From: Clostridiales bacterium
GTDB taxonomy: Bacteria; Bacillota; Clostridia; Oscillospirales; CAG-272
Length of the DNA: 45,282 nt
Assembly: GCA_024693345.1 (NCBI GenBank)
Contig: JAILLB010000104.1
Span: 1-45,282 of the forward strand
Direction of reading: 5' to 3'
Positions 8,254-16,432 of the stretch are shown piece after piece. Below the pieces are notes generated by a model that did no database searches, was not told the DNA's origin, and saw nothing but the letters and a program-made list of their open reading frames with translations. Made by a program: the position numbers and the translations under genes. Position 1 is the first letter of the stretch. Every line of letters starts with the position of its first letter.

Positions 8254-9027
8254 TCACCTGTTCTGTCTGCGTATTTCAAACGCCAGAATTGTTGCGGCTG
8301 ATGCTGCAGAAAGCGCAGCCTTGAAGTTTCTTCCGTAGTCTATTACAACAGTGTGATCACAGTTGTTGAGTACATTCTGAGACAATCCACGTCTCTCGCC
8401 TCCGATGGCGAGCAAAACGGGTTTTTTCAGATCTGCATCATAAGCTGACACGGCATTTTTTGTTTTGTCTGAGGCAATGCACTTATATCCTTTATTTTTG
8501 AACATTGCAATTGCATTCTCGGGTTCGCATACATACATTCTTGAAAGTTCAGATGCACCCGCAGAGGCTCTGCAGACCACTCCTGCAGCTGTCATCCAGT
8601 TTCTCGGGCTGAGTACGATACCATCTGCACCTGCAGAGTAAATACTTCTTATACAGTACCCGAAATTGTATGGATCTTCTATTCCTTCGAGGTACACATA
8701 AAAACCATTATCTGCTATTGACGCTTCTGAGAGAGTGGGAATTGTCCTGTCACTGCACTCTGCAATTATTCCTCCATGAGAAGAGGACAGGGTTTTTGAA
8801 TCGAGAAATTCTTTGTCTGTTTCAATTATTTCAAAACCGAGTTCTTTGCTCTTCGAATTAAGATATGAGAGTTCTTTGTATCTGGCGCTTTTTCTCTCTG
8901 TGTCGAAATATACCTTGAGTATTTTTCGATCGTTGTCGCAGGTGAATTGACCTTCAATCACCGATCTTACGGATATATATCCTTCCATTACGGAAGAAGA
9001 AACAAATTTGTCATCCTCTCTTTTCAC
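8254..9027 (-). CDS. SpoU/TrmH-family RNA 2'-O-ribose methyltransferase
   Basis: The C-terminal SPOUT knot domain shows the three TrmH motifs: LEGIEDPYNFGYCIRS (motif 1), LAIGGERRGLS (motif 2) and NFKAALSAASA (motif 3, divergent from the usual NVSVA). The N-terminal part resembles the substrate-binding region of RlmB-like enzymes. It would methylate a ribose of rRNA or tRNA; the site is unknown. The start is uncertain: GTG 9027 has TCGAGGT about 8 nt upstream, while an in-frame GTG at 9069 has no clear RBS. Either start overlaps the NERD gene end at 9011. Confidence 0.85.
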   Translation of the reverse strand: MKREDDKFVSSSVMEGYISVRSVIEGQFTCDNDRKILKVYFDTERKSARYKELSYLNSKSKELGFEIIETDKEFLDSKTLSSSHGGIIAECSDRTIPTLSEASIADNGFYVYLEGIEDPYNFGYCIRSIYSAGADGIVLSPRNWMTAAGVVCRASAGASELSRMYVCEPENAIAMFKNKGYKCIASDKTKNAVSAYDADLKKPVLLAIGGERRGLSQNVLNNCDHTVVIDYGRNFKAALSAASAATILAFEIRRQNR

Positions 9028-9679
9028 CGTTTGGTACCTCGATTTCCGGTCTTTCTTCTGATTTTTCACTCAAATACACGGATATATCCTTGCACTCTTT
9101 TCTCTCGAAAATGAACTTGGAATTGAGATTTCTGATGTACTTGATTGCATCCTGTGTGCGATAAACGCCTTCGTCTTCGTACATGGTGTCGGCATCAAGT
9201 CTTGATATGATGACAATGCCGTGAATCATGCTCGAATCTATTCCGGACTTTTCAAGCAGATGTCTGACCACCGCAACTGCGTGTTTTGTCTCAACTACGG
9301 GGCTTGGAAATGTTTTTTCAACAGGCCCATGTCTGGTCTTTGCAGTTCGTCTCCACACGTAATCATCTTCGTTGTCAATTTTGCCTCTGTAAGGGCAGAT
9401 GTTTATGACGAAAATACCGTTTTTCCTGATCAGGATGGTGTCTGCGTGTGCATACTTTCGTATTCCGTCTATATACACGGGAGAATTGAAGTCCTCTACA
9501 AACTCAGTCGCTGTCAGTTCTGCGTAAAGCAATGCAACTGTTTCGTCTTTGGTTTTGATTCCTCTGCCTATTATCCTTTTTGATGCAAGTCTGTTGCTCA
9601 GCTTGATAGAAAGAATCATCAGAAGATATGCAATCAGACAAAAAACCAGAACTATGAGTAATGGTGCGAAAAACTTCAT
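9011..9679 (-). CDS. Membrane-anchored NERD-domain protein with degenerate nuclease motif
   Basis: The 222-residue protein begins with a membrane segment (about residues 4-24) and then a NERD (nuclease-related) domain: AHADTILIRKNGIFVINICPY. In typical NERD domains the strand after the Asp carries an E-x-K pair. Here those positions are Asn93 and Cys95, so nuclease activity is doubtful. ATG 9679 has AAAGGA at suitable spacing; a longer reading from 9736 is less likely. It heads the minus-strand run of RNA methyltransferases and is preceded by a likely promoter. Function is unknown. Confidence 0.7.
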   Translation of the reverse strand: MKFFAPLLIVLVFCLIAYLLMILSIKLSNRLASKRIIGRGIKTKDETVALLYAELTATEFVEDFNSPVYIDGIRKYAHADTILIRKNGIFVINICPYRGKIDNEDDYVWRRTAKTRHGPVEKTFPSPVVETKHAVAVVRHLLEKSGIDSSMIHGIVIISRLDADTMYEDEGVYRTQDAIKYIRNLNSKFIFERKECKDISVYLSEKSEERPEIEVPNGEKRG

Positions 9680-9742
9680 ATCCGTTGATCCTTTCTGCTG
9701 AGATTTGTAGGCAATATTTACAAATGTTTTTGACAAATGATA

Positions 9743-9772
9743 ATTATATCATATAATCATTAAATTATACAA
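9743..9772 (-). promoter_or_regulatory. Likely sigma-A promoter for the NERD gene and RNA-methylase run
   Basis: On the minus strand TTGTAT (9767-9772) and TATAAT (9743-9748) are 18 nt apart, upstream of ATG 9679. The region is very A+T-rich, so the match is less specific than others in this window. Confidence 0.45.
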
Positions 9773-9847
9773 CACCGCGGTATGATGGATTTTTCACAAA
9801 AATGCAGCAAGTGACTGGAGAAAATAGCATTTTTTGCAAAAGTGATA

Positions 9848-9876
9848 TTGAAAAAACGGCAAAAATGAGGTAAAAT
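9848..9876 (+). promoter_or_regulatory. Sigma-A promoter for asnA
   Basis: TTGAAA (9848-9853) and TAAAAT (9871-9876) are separated by 17 nt. An 8-bp palindrome ATCGCGAT (9875-9882) lies across the downstream edge of the -10 box. The leader is about 28 nt, leaving no room for a T-box riboswitch. AAAGGA precedes the ATG at 9911. Confidence 0.75.
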
Positions 9877-9910
9877 CGCGATATCATTTTTTAAGAAAGG
9901 ACAACTAGAT

Positions 9911-10921
9911 ATGAAGAAATCATTTATACCGGAAGGCTACAAATCAGTTTTAGGTCTCTATGAAACTCAAACAGCAATTGGAACAATTCACACCATTTTT
10001 GAACAGAAATTGTCTGATGCATTGAATCTTAAGCGTGTATCAGCACCACTTATTGTTGACCCCAATACAGGTCTGAATGATGACTTGAACGGCGTTGAAC
10101 GCCCGGTCAGCTTTGACATAAAGTTCTCGGGAACAGATGCTGTGGTTGTCCATTCACTGGCAAAATGGAAAAGAATGGCTCTTGACAGATACGGATTTAA
10201 GCCCGGAGAAGGACTTTACACAGACATGAACGCTATAAGAAGAGATGAGGACCTGGATAACCTTCACTCGGTTTATGTCGACCAGTGGGACTGGGAAAAA
10301 GTAATCACAAGAGAGCAGAGAACATTCGATTTCCTGAAAGAAACAGTCAGGTCTATAGTTAAAGCGATGTATGACACTCAGAGCGAACTCATCAAGATTT
10401 TCCCAAAGCTGACTCCTGCAATCAAGAGTACGGATGTAACATTCATTACGTCACAGGAACTTGAAGACATGTATCCGGACTTTACACCGAAGCAGAGAGA
10501 AGATGCTTTCCTGAAAGATCACCCGACAACATTCATCATGCAGATAGGCGGAAAACTCAAGTCCGGACAGAAACACGACGGACGTGCACCGGACTATGAT
10601 GACTGGGCACTGAATGGAGATATTCTGTTCTATGATGACGTTCTGGAAATTGCCTACGAAGTTTCTTCAATGGGTATTAGAGTTGATGCAGAATCACTGG
10701 ATCGTCAATTGAACGAAGCCGGAGCAAATGACAGAAGAAAATACCCGTTCCACAAAGCGCTTTTGAACAACGAACTTCCTCTGACAATAGGCGGAGGAAT
10801 CGGTCAGTCAAGACTGTGCATGTTGCTTCTTAAAAAAGCTCACATAGGTGAAGTTCAGTCATCTATCTGGGACGAAGAAACCAAGAAGGTATTCATAGAT
10901 GCCGGGGTAGTCTTACTATAA
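9911..10921 (+). CDS. asnA: Aspartate-ammonia ligase (asparagine synthetase A)
   Basis: The 336-residue protein matches the AsnA family over its full length, a fold related to class II aspartyl-tRNA synthetases. Recognisable stretches are YETQTAIG near the N-terminus, SFDIKFSGTDAVVVHSLAKWKR, and the C-terminal GGGIGQSRLCMLLL followed by GEVQSSIW. It makes asparagine from aspartate, ammonia and ATP. It is a self-contained plus-strand unit with promoter and terminator between two minus-strand blocks, so it is probably regulated on its own. No leader riboswitch or asparagine attenuator is visible. Confidence 0.97.
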   Translation: MKKSFIPEGYKSVLGLYETQTAIGTIHTIFEQKLSDALNLKRVSAPLIVDPNTGLNDDLNGVERPVSFDIKFSGTDAVVVHSLAKWKRMALDRYGFKPGEGLYTDMNAIRRDEDLDNLHSVYVDQWDWEKVITREQRTFDFLKETVRSIVKAMYDTQSELIKIFPKLTPAIKSTDVTFITSQELEDMYPDFTPKQREDAFLKDHPTTFIMQIGGKLKSGQKHDGRAPDYDDWALNGDILFYDDVLEIAYEVSSMGIRVDAESLDRQLNEAGANDRRKYPFHKALLNNELPLTIGGGIGQSRLCMLLLKKAHIGEVQSSIWDEETKKVFIDAGVVLL

Positions 10922-10935
10922 TAACCGAACAACAA

Positions 10936-10961
10936 AAAATGCCGGGCTCGCCCGGCATTTT
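10936..10961. terminator. Bidirectional intrinsic terminator after asnA
   Basis: An 11-bp stem (10936-10946 with 10951-10961) closes a 4-nt loop. It has a GC-rich core and flanking A and T tracts on both sides, so it serves asnA and the minus-strand anti-sigma-like gene ending at 10970. Confidence 0.9.
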
Positions 10962-10969
10962 GTATTAAG

Positions 10970-11830
10970 TTAATTCAACAAATCGATCAGTTCTTTCATT
11001 TTGTCACTGTCAACAGTGGCAGTTGTGTATGCGATAACAACATCGTTTTCTGCGGGGAGCAGTTTTATTATCACATTACCTGAAGGTGAAAGCAAAACAA
11101 TTATTCGTAACTTAAGGTTGTTCTCGGTTGAGAGATTAACGGTTATCTGTTTTGTATATTGAGCGGCAGTTTGCTTTGCTCCTATTCCCGAAGCAAGGCA
11201 GTCTCGAAGTTTAACCACAATATCCGATGTGCTTTTTTCATCACCGGATGTGGTGTTTAGCATTGAAACAAGGTTAAATTCATCGAAATCAATGAAATTG
11301 TTTTCACAATACAATAAACCTGAGATGCTGTCGTTTTCAACATAAAGCGAGATGTCTGTGGGCAGATCGCGCAGTCTGCTTATCGAGTACACTGAATCGT
11401 TTAATTCAAATTCTGAAGAGAGCAATTCTCCAACTGCACTTTTTTCTATGCTTTCTTCCGCTATATTCGTAAATCCGTTAAACCCGGTTGGTGACATACC
11501 TTCATAGTGATTGGTAATTGAATTGAGTTCGTCGACAGATGTTCCTTCCACATATGCCTCTTTTGTTTCATTGGCCATGTACTCACTATAATTAACATCC
11601 ACGACTTTATAGTTCCTGAAATATGAGTAACTGTCCATGTGATTCGCGGGAGCGGCACCATTTGCAGGCCTGAAAGCGATAGCAAAGAATGCTACTCCGA
11701 TTGCTACAACAAAACATGCGGCAACAGATACTGAGCACCTTACAATAATAGTTCTTCTGCGGGCGATTGCTCTGAGTTTTTCGTCTCGTCTGGCGAGAAT
11801 GTATTCAGTTTGTTCTTTACTGGTCCTCAT
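10970..11830 (-). CDS. Single-pass membrane protein paired with ECF sigma factor; probable anti-sigma factor
   Basis: The 286-residue protein has a basic, Arg-rich N-terminal cytoplasmic part, one membrane segment (about residues 30-52) and a large extracytoplasmic domain that I do not recognise. The start ATG 11830 lies inside the end of the sigma gene (14-nt overlap), behind a strong AGGAGGGG. That coupling, the single membrane span and the position directly after an ECF sigma gene suggest it holds the sigma factor at the membrane. No zinc-binding HxxxCxxC motif is present, so it would not be a ZAS-type anti-sigma factor. The role is inferred from context. Confidence 0.65.
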   Translation of the reverse strand: MRTSKEQTEYILARRDEKLRAIARRRTIIVRCSVSVAACFVVAIGVAFFAIAFRPANGAAPANHMDSYSYFRNYKVVDVNYSEYMANETKEAYVEGTSVDELNSITNHYEGMSPTGFNGFTNIAEESIEKSAVGELLSSEFELNDSVYSISRLRDLPTDISLYVENDSISGLLYCENNFIDFDEFNLVSMLNTTSGDEKSTSDIVVKLRDCLASGIGAKQTAAQYTKQITVNLSTENNLKLRIIVLLSPSGNVIIKLLPAENDVVIAYTTATVDSDKMKELIDLLN

Positions 11831-12371
11831 ACACAAACCCCTCCTGTTCCAATTGTTTTCTGAGTGCCTGTTTAGCTCTGTAAGTCAGATTGATGACTTT
11901 TTTGTTGTTGACCTTCAAAACACTTGCAATCTGTTCGGTATTCAATCCGGAAAAATACATGAGCTGCAGTACTTCATTGTATTCTTTCGGAAGTTTTTTC
12001 ATTGCATCATGAAGCATTCTTTCTCGCTCTGTCATCAAGAATTCATCTTCAGGAGTTTCACTGTCGGATAAATCTTCATGTTCGGAAATGTCTTCACTTG
12101 GATGTCTGTTTTGAGATCTGAGAAAATCAAGAGCTTTGTTTCTTGCTATCTGATAAAGCCATGTTTTGAAAGAGGAGTCCTCTTTAAAATGTGGCTTTTT
12201 AATTATCAAAGTGAGAAAGGTTTCTGCGGCTATGTCTTCGGCATCCTGGATGTTTTTGACATAGGAGTATATGAACATGGTCATCTTTGAGTTGTGCTCT
12301 TCAACAATGCCGCATAGAGCCGAATCGTCACCGGCGAGGTAACTTCTGTATAACTCGGTGCAATTAGCCAT
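11817..12371 (-). CDS. ECF-type RNA polymerase sigma factor
   Basis: The 184-residue protein has the sigma70 region 2 with DAEDIAAETFL and TWLYQIARNKALDFLR, an acidic linker of about 25 residues, and a region 4 helix-turn-helix (LPKEYNEVLQLMYFSGLNTEQIASVL). There is no region 1 or 3, as expected for extracytoplasmic-function sigma factors. AAAGGAGAAAGGA precedes the ATG. It lies 56 nt after the HAD gene and overlaps the putative anti-sigma gene. A possible self-recognised promoter is just upstream. Confidence 0.93.
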   Translation of the reverse strand: MANCTELYRSYLAGDDSALCGIVEEHNSKMTMFIYSYVKNIQDAEDIAAETFLTLIIKKPHFKEDSSFKTWLYQIARNKALDFLRSQNRHPSEDISEHEDLSDSETPEDEFLMTERERMLHDAMKKLPKEYNEVLQLMYFSGLNTEQIASVLKVNNKKVINLTYRAKQALRKQLEQEGFVYEDQ

Positions 12372-12395
12372 AGTATGTCCTTTCTCCTTTCATTT

Positions 12396-12421
12396 GACGT
12401 TAAGATTTATTCAAAATCTCA
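12396..12421 (-). promoter_or_regulatory. Possible ECF-type autoregulatory promoter
   Basis: On the minus strand TGAGAT (12416-12421) and CGTC (12396-12399) are separated by 16 nt, resembling the TGAAAC-N16-CGT(A/C) layout of ECF promoters. It lies directly ahead of the sigma gene. A 6-bp inverted repeat (AGATTT/AAATCT, 12402-12418) sits in the spacer. The match is short and could be chance. Confidence 0.3.
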
Positions 12422-12427
12422 AAAAAA

Positions 12428-13261
12428 TTACAATGTTTTACCCAGAAAATCTATGCAATCCGCCAAAGCACCATCTTTGCAGTGGCAGACGGTTTTTGTG
12501 CATATCTTTTTTATTCTCTCATGAGCGTTTTCCGGACAGACGGAAATATCTGCCGCTTTCAGCATTTCTTCATCGTTGAAGTAATCACCCATACAGCACA
12601 GAACATGTTTGACTCCGTATTTTTCATTACAAAGCTCTCTCAATCTTTCAAGAGCGGTCGCTTTGGATATTCCAACAGGATTCATTTCGAGGAGTGTGTC
12701 GCATGATGTTGTAAAAGTGAGTTTTGGAAATTTGCCTTTTACATGTTCATATATATTCTTAATCCGGTCGGCAGACTGAACGAACACCGCCTTGAAAAGG
12801 TGATCTGTAACGAGATTGTCCAGCGTATAGAATTTTGTCTTTGATGAATGACCTGCAGAATTGAGATCTGCTCTTATTGTTATGTCTGATTCTATGGCGG
12901 TGTATCCTTCAACTCCGGATGCTCTCCAGCCTGCATCAGGGTCAACTTCATTCCAGACATATTCGAGAATTCTTTTGGCTTCATCGGGATCCATATAGCG
13001 AGGTTCAAGTATATCACCATTTTGAACATCGTACAGGAAACTTCCGTTACACAGAACGCATGGAGCGTTCACGACATGTTCAATGTCCGGTATGATTTTC
13101 ATGAGATCATACTGGTTTCTTCCTGAAGAGAAGACGAATTTTCCGCCTTCTTCTTTAAAATATTCCAAAGCTTCAAGGTTTCTCGGACTTACATAGTTGA
13201 ATTTCCACAGGTATGTTCCGTCAATGTCTGAAGCGATAATTACATTCTCGAATTTTTTCAC
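12428..13261 (-). CDS. Cof-type HAD-superfamily phosphatase
   Basis: The 277-residue protein carries the HAD nucleophile motif SDIDGT (Asp12, Asp14), the second motif FSSGR, and a C-terminal MGDYFNDEEML with the magnesium-binding aspartates. A large cap domain sits between, as in Cof/YidA sugar-phosphate or cofactor phosphatases. The substrate cannot be read from sequence. Its ATG overlaps the rluD stop by 4 nt, so it is translationally coupled to the pseudouridine synthase. Confidence 0.9.
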   Translation of the reverse strand: MKKFENVIIASDIDGTYLWKFNYVSPRNLEALEYFKEEGGKFVFSSGRNQYDLMKIIPDIEHVVNAPCVLCNGSFLYDVQNGDILEPRYMDPDEAKRILEYVWNEVDPDAGWRASGVEGYTAIESDITIRADLNSAGHSSKTKFYTLDNLVTDHLFKAVFVQSADRIKNIYEHVKGKFPKLTFTTSCDTLLEMNPVGISKATALERLRELCNEKYGVKHVLCCMGDYFNDEEMLKAADISVCPENAHERIKKICTKTVCHCKDGALADCIDFLGKTL

Positions 13262-14199
13262 TTGTTTTTCTCTCTCATTATTTCAAGGATTTTGACAAAA
13301 TAGTCGGGAAGAATGCATTCGAAGTGCATCATTTCATGGGTTTTAGGGTGCTCCAAAATGAGTTCTTTTGCGTGCAGGCATTGTCCTTCCGTGTAAGCTG
13401 AAAAGGCCTTGTCAATCTTTGACTTTTCCTGTCCGTACGTCGTGTCCCCCAGTATAGGTCTGTTTATTGAAGCCAGGTGAACCCTAATTTGGTGAGTTCT
13501 TCCTGTTTCAAGGACACATTTGACATATGTTGCACCAATATCAAACAGTTCCAGCGGATATACGTGAGTTACTGCGGGCTTTCCGTCTGGGACAATTGCC
13601 ATCTTTTTTCTGTCTTTTGGTGAACGGTATATGGGCTTGTCTATTGTAATCTCTTCTTCTATTCTGCCAATTGCGATGGCGTGATACACTCTGTGCATGA
13701 CGTGGTTTTTCAATTGATTTGAAAGAGAGATATGCGCCTCGTCATTCTTTGCTGCGACTATGAGGCCGCTTGTGTCCTTGTCGATTCTGTGTACTATTCC
13801 GGGTCTCACAACACCGCCGATTCCTGAAAGTGAATCTTTGCAATGGTAGAGAAGTGCGGACACAAGGGTGCCTTCAGTGTGGCCTGCCGCAGGATGAACA
13901 ACCATACCCTTGGGTTTATTGACGACAATAATATCATCGTCTTCATAAACTATATCCAGAGGTATGTCTTCTGCTTCAGCCTGGCAGGGTTTGTTCTCAG
14001 GAAGAGTGACTTCTATTACATCGTTTATTTTCGTTTTGTAATTTTTGTCTTTTACCTGTCCGTTGACAGTTACCATTCCGTCATCAATGAGCTTTTGGGC
14101 TCTCGATCTTGTTATGTCTGCAAAAGAAGAGACAAAAATGTCTAATCTGACAGATAATTTGCTCTCTTCTGTAATCAGTTCAGTCATTTTTGTCTGCAT
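13258..14199 (-). CDS. rluD: RluA-family 23S rRNA pseudouridine synthase (RluD-like)
   Basis: The 313-residue protein has an N-terminal S4 RNA-binding domain (RLDIFVSS...SRAQKLIDDGMVTVNG) and a catalytic domain with HRIDKDTSGL, where Asp140 is the nucleophile. VNKPKGMVVHPAAGH and ETGRTHQIRVHL are family landmarks. It isomerises uridines in 23S rRNA; the RluD/YlyB group normally follows lspA in Firmicutes, as here. The ATG at 14199 has AAAGGA upstream and overlaps the end of lspA by 20 nt. Confidence 0.93.
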   Translation of the reverse strand: MQTKMTELITEESKLSVRLDIFVSSFADITRSRAQKLIDDGMVTVNGQVKDKNYKTKINDVIEVTLPENKPCQAEAEDIPLDIVYEDDDIIVVNKPKGMVVHPAAGHTEGTLVSALLYHCKDSLSGIGGVVRPGIVHRIDKDTSGLIVAAKNDEAHISLSNQLKNHVMHRVYHAIAIGRIEEEITIDKPIYRSPKDRKKMAIVPDGKPAVTHVYPLELFDIGATYVKCVLETGRTHQIRVHLASINRPILGDTTYGQEKSKIDKAFSAYTEGQCLHAKELILEHPKTHEMMHFECILPDYFVKILEIMREKNK

Positions 14200-14737
14200 C
14201 GGTTGTTTCCTTTTCCTTGGATTCGGTTGTGCCTGTTTCTTCGGAAATCTGTTCTGCTTCTGTCTTCTTTTTCTTGCTGTCCGATTTAAACAGTGTCTTG
14301 TTTATGAACACGAGATAAATGAACAGCATAATTCCACCGACGACAACGCAGCTGTCTGCAATATTGAAAACAGGGTAGTCTATGAATGTTACCTCAATAA
14401 AGTCTACGACTTTTCCGGAAAACAGTCTGTCAATCATGTTACCGATTGCTCCGCCCCATATTAACGCCATTGATACACCGAAGAAATATCCGAACTCTCT
14501 GCATTTGTATGTGATTATGGGTATTGCTATAATCGCTATGGCGGTCAAAACAAGAAACACCCATCTGTGATCTGCCAAAATTCCCCAGGCTGCACCTTCA
14601 TTTTTGACAAATGTAAACGACAAAATGTGATCTATGATGACAATGCTTTCGCCTACAGCCATATTTGTTGCCACAATTGTCTTGCTCAACTGGTCAAAGA
14701 CCACAACAAGAATTGAAATTGCCAATAGTGTGTACAT
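14180..14737 (-). CDS. lspA: Lipoprotein signal peptidase (signal peptidase II)
   Basis: Four membrane segments and both catalytic aspartates are visible: Asp112 (VVDFIEV) and Asp128 (FNIADS). FDQLSK at 14-19 and KNEGAAWG at 45-52 are conserved family stretches. It cleaves prolipoproteins at the lipobox and would process the four lipoproteins predicted in this window. At 185 residues it is longer than usual because of a highly charged Lys/Glu-rich C-terminal tail after residue 150. No good RBS precedes the ATG, so translation may depend on coupling to divIVA, which ends 3 nt before. Confidence 0.95.
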   Translation of the reverse strand: MYTLLAISILVVVFDQLSKTIVATNMAVGESIVIIDHILSFTFVKNEGAAWGILADHRWVFLVLTAIAIIAIPIITYKCREFGYFFGVSMALIWGGAIGNMIDRLFSGKVVDFIEVTFIDYPVFNIADSCVVVGGIMLFIYLVFINKTLFKSDSKKKKTEAEQISEETGTTESKEKETTDADKND

Positions 14738-14740
14738 GTA

Positions 14741-15721
14741 CTAAAAATCCGTTTCTGATTCTGTTAATTTTTCTCCCGAACCGAGGTCAAAGTCAAGTTT
14801 CAGCTGGACATCATCACCTGGGTTAGATGACCCAAGAGTGGAGCTGTCTTCGTATCTGTTCAAGGTCTGAATCACATCTTCCGATGCCTTGCCGCGTGTT
14901 CTTCTGGCCTTGCTTTCTCGTGCGTCTCTCATCAGAGAATCAACATCGCTGTCTGTCTGCTGAGTCAGAGGATTCTCTCCATCTCTTATGGCGCTTCTGA
15001 CAGCATCCGGAATAGGCTTACTGAAATCAGCAATGCTATCAGGAGACTCGGTTGAAGAGGGAATAGTCTTGCTCGATTTCTCTCTTCCGAAGAGATTTGT
15101 GTTTGAAAGAGCCTCATCTACGTTTGCATTATTCTTCTTGAGCTTTGGTTGGGATGTCGGTGATGCTATATCTTCAAGGGTCATTCCGAAATCCGATGCG
15201 ACTTCGCGTTCGAGATTGTCTATGACTTTGTCGACATACTGATCGGGAGACAAGTCCTCTTCGTATTCGTAAATAGGTGCAATTTTTTCTATAAGTTCAA
15301 TGTGGAGTCTGTACTTTTCAAAAAGCTCGTTCTTGAACTGGAAAATGGTGGTCTGGATTTTTGCCAGAGCAACCTTCTGAGCTTCTATTTTATCTCTGAA
15401 ACTGCTGAGAATAAGGTCGCAGTTTTTCTTGATTGAACTTAAGATATCATCTGCTCTCTCGTATGCATCGGAAACAATCTTTGATGCTGCTTTTCTTGCG
15501 TTGCTCAATTCCTGCTTAACAAGCGCAGATTCCGTGTCTATGTTTTCGAGTCTCTTCTTTGCTTCTTCAAGTTCAATTGAGAGTTTGACATAAGACTCAT
15601 ACAATTCCGCATACTCTTTCAGCAAATATGAGATGTATTCATCCGTCTCTTTGACTTCATATCCGCGAAGTCCCTTTTTCAATTCAACCTTTTGCAATTT
15701 GTCCGGTTTGGTTACAGCCAT
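14741..15721 (-). CDS. divIVA: DivIVA-family cell division / polarity protein
   Basis: The 326-residue protein has the N-terminal DivIVA lipid-binding region (GLRGYEVKETDEYISYLL) followed by a long coiled coil (about residues 30-160) and an acidic, Ser-rich low-complexity tail. DivIVA proteins bind curved membrane at septa and poles and recruit partners. The start ATG 15721 has AGAGGC upstream; eight extra residues from 15745 are less likely. It lies between sepF and lspA, the standard ylm-cluster order, although the ylmG, ylmH and ileS genes often found here are absent. Confidence 0.87.
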   Translation of the reverse strand: MAVTKPDKLQKVELKKGLRGYEVKETDEYISYLLKEYAELYESYVKLSIELEEAKKRLENIDTESALVKQELSNARKAASKIVSDAYERADDILSSIKKNCDLILSSFRDKIEAQKVALAKIQTTIFQFKNELFEKYRLHIELIEKIAPIYEYEEDLSPDQYVDKVIDNLEREVASDFGMTLEDIASPTSQPKLKKNNANVDEALSNTNLFGREKSSKTIPSSTESPDSIADFSKPIPDAVRSAIRDGENPLTQQTDSDVDSLMRDARESKARRTRGKASEDVIQTLNRYEDSSTLGSSNPGDDVQLKLDFDLGSGEKLTESETDF

Positions 15722-15748
15722 TGCGATGCCTCTTTCCGTATACAAATT

Positions 15749-15770
15749 TGACGGGACTTGCGCCCCGTCA
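15749..15770. promoter_or_regulatory. Hairpin in the sepF-divIVA intercistronic gap
   Basis: Seven-bp GC-rich perfect arms (15749-15755 and 15764-15770), extendable by one wobble pair, close an 8-nt loop. No T tract follows on the minus strand, so it is more likely an mRNA processing or stability element than a terminator. Confidence 0.5.
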
Positions 15771-15791
15771 TGAATTGTTCAAAATTATTGA

Positions 15792-16280
15792 TTAATAAAG
15801 TGTATCGCCCTTGTAGCTGGCGGGTGACTGGGGCACTGTGTCAACTGTAGTGGTTGCTGCAGTATCTTCGCTAACCGGCTGAGCCGCAACTGTTTTCTGC
15901 GAAGCAGGGTCGCCCGAAACACTTACGTTGTCAGGTGTGATGACATATGTATTGTTAGCGACTGACTTCAGGCTTCCGTTGATTGAATATGTAACACCTG
16001 TAAGGAAATCAAGAATTCTTCTGGCTGTTTCCTTATTTGTAGCTTCGAGGTTAAGGACGACAGTACGGTGATTCAACAGATGATCTGCAATCTGTCTTGC
16101 CTTAGGATAACTGTCTGGTTTTACAACTTTGAGCTCAAGCGCAACTGCGTTGATGCTCATGCCTCTTGATGGACGATCAGGAGAAGTTTCCTCATCATAC
16201 TCGTTCTCTACATCTTCCAAATCCTGCTCGGGTTCTTCGTCTCCATTGACCATGCCTTTAATTTTGTCAAATAAGCCCAT
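15792..16280 (-). CDS. sepF: Cell division protein SepF
   Basis: The 162-residue protein starts with the amphipathic membrane-targeting helix MGLFDKIKGMV, followed by an acidic linker and the SepF core (about residues 45-125: VVKPDSYPKARQIADHLLNHRTVVLNLE, then ARRILDFLTGVTYSINGSL). SepF bundles and anchors FtsZ filaments. The C-terminal extension after residue 125 is Ala/Thr/Pro-rich. RBS GGAGGT lies just upstream. It has its own promoter, so sepF, divIVA, lspA and rluD can be expressed apart from yggS. Confidence 0.95.
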   Translation of the reverse strand: MGLFDKIKGMVNGDEEPEQDLEDVENEYDEETSPDRPSRGMSINAVALELKVVKPDSYPKARQIADHLLNHRTVVLNLEATNKETARRILDFLTGVTYSINGSLKSVANNTYVITPDNVSVSGDPASQKTVAAQPVSEDTAATTTVDTVPQSPASYKGDTLY

Positions 16281-16308
16281 CTTTTACCTCCAAAAATTTT
16301 ATTGAACA

Positions 16309-16331
16309 ACTTGTTTCATTTGCAAACAAGT
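16309..16331. repeat. Inverted repeat in the sepF leader
   Basis: ACTTGTTT and AAACAAGT are separated by 7 nt between the sepF promoter and its RBS. It could be an operator or an mRNA hairpin; no T tract follows on the coding side. Confidence 0.5.
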
Positions 16332-16362
16332 ACGAAATACATTATACAAATGTGCTGATGTT

Positions 16363-16392
16363 ATTATAACATAGACGAAAAGCATTTTGCAA
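16363..16392 (-). promoter_or_regulatory. Sigma-A promoter for sepF
   Basis: On the minus strand TTGCAA (16387-16392) and TATAAT (16363-16368) are separated by 18 nt in the 152-nt gap between yggS and sepF. A second TATAAT at 16341-16346 lacks a convincing -35 box. Confidence 0.6.
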
Positions 16393-16432
16393 TTACTAAA
16401 TAACAATTTATTAACATATTTTTGCACCGATT

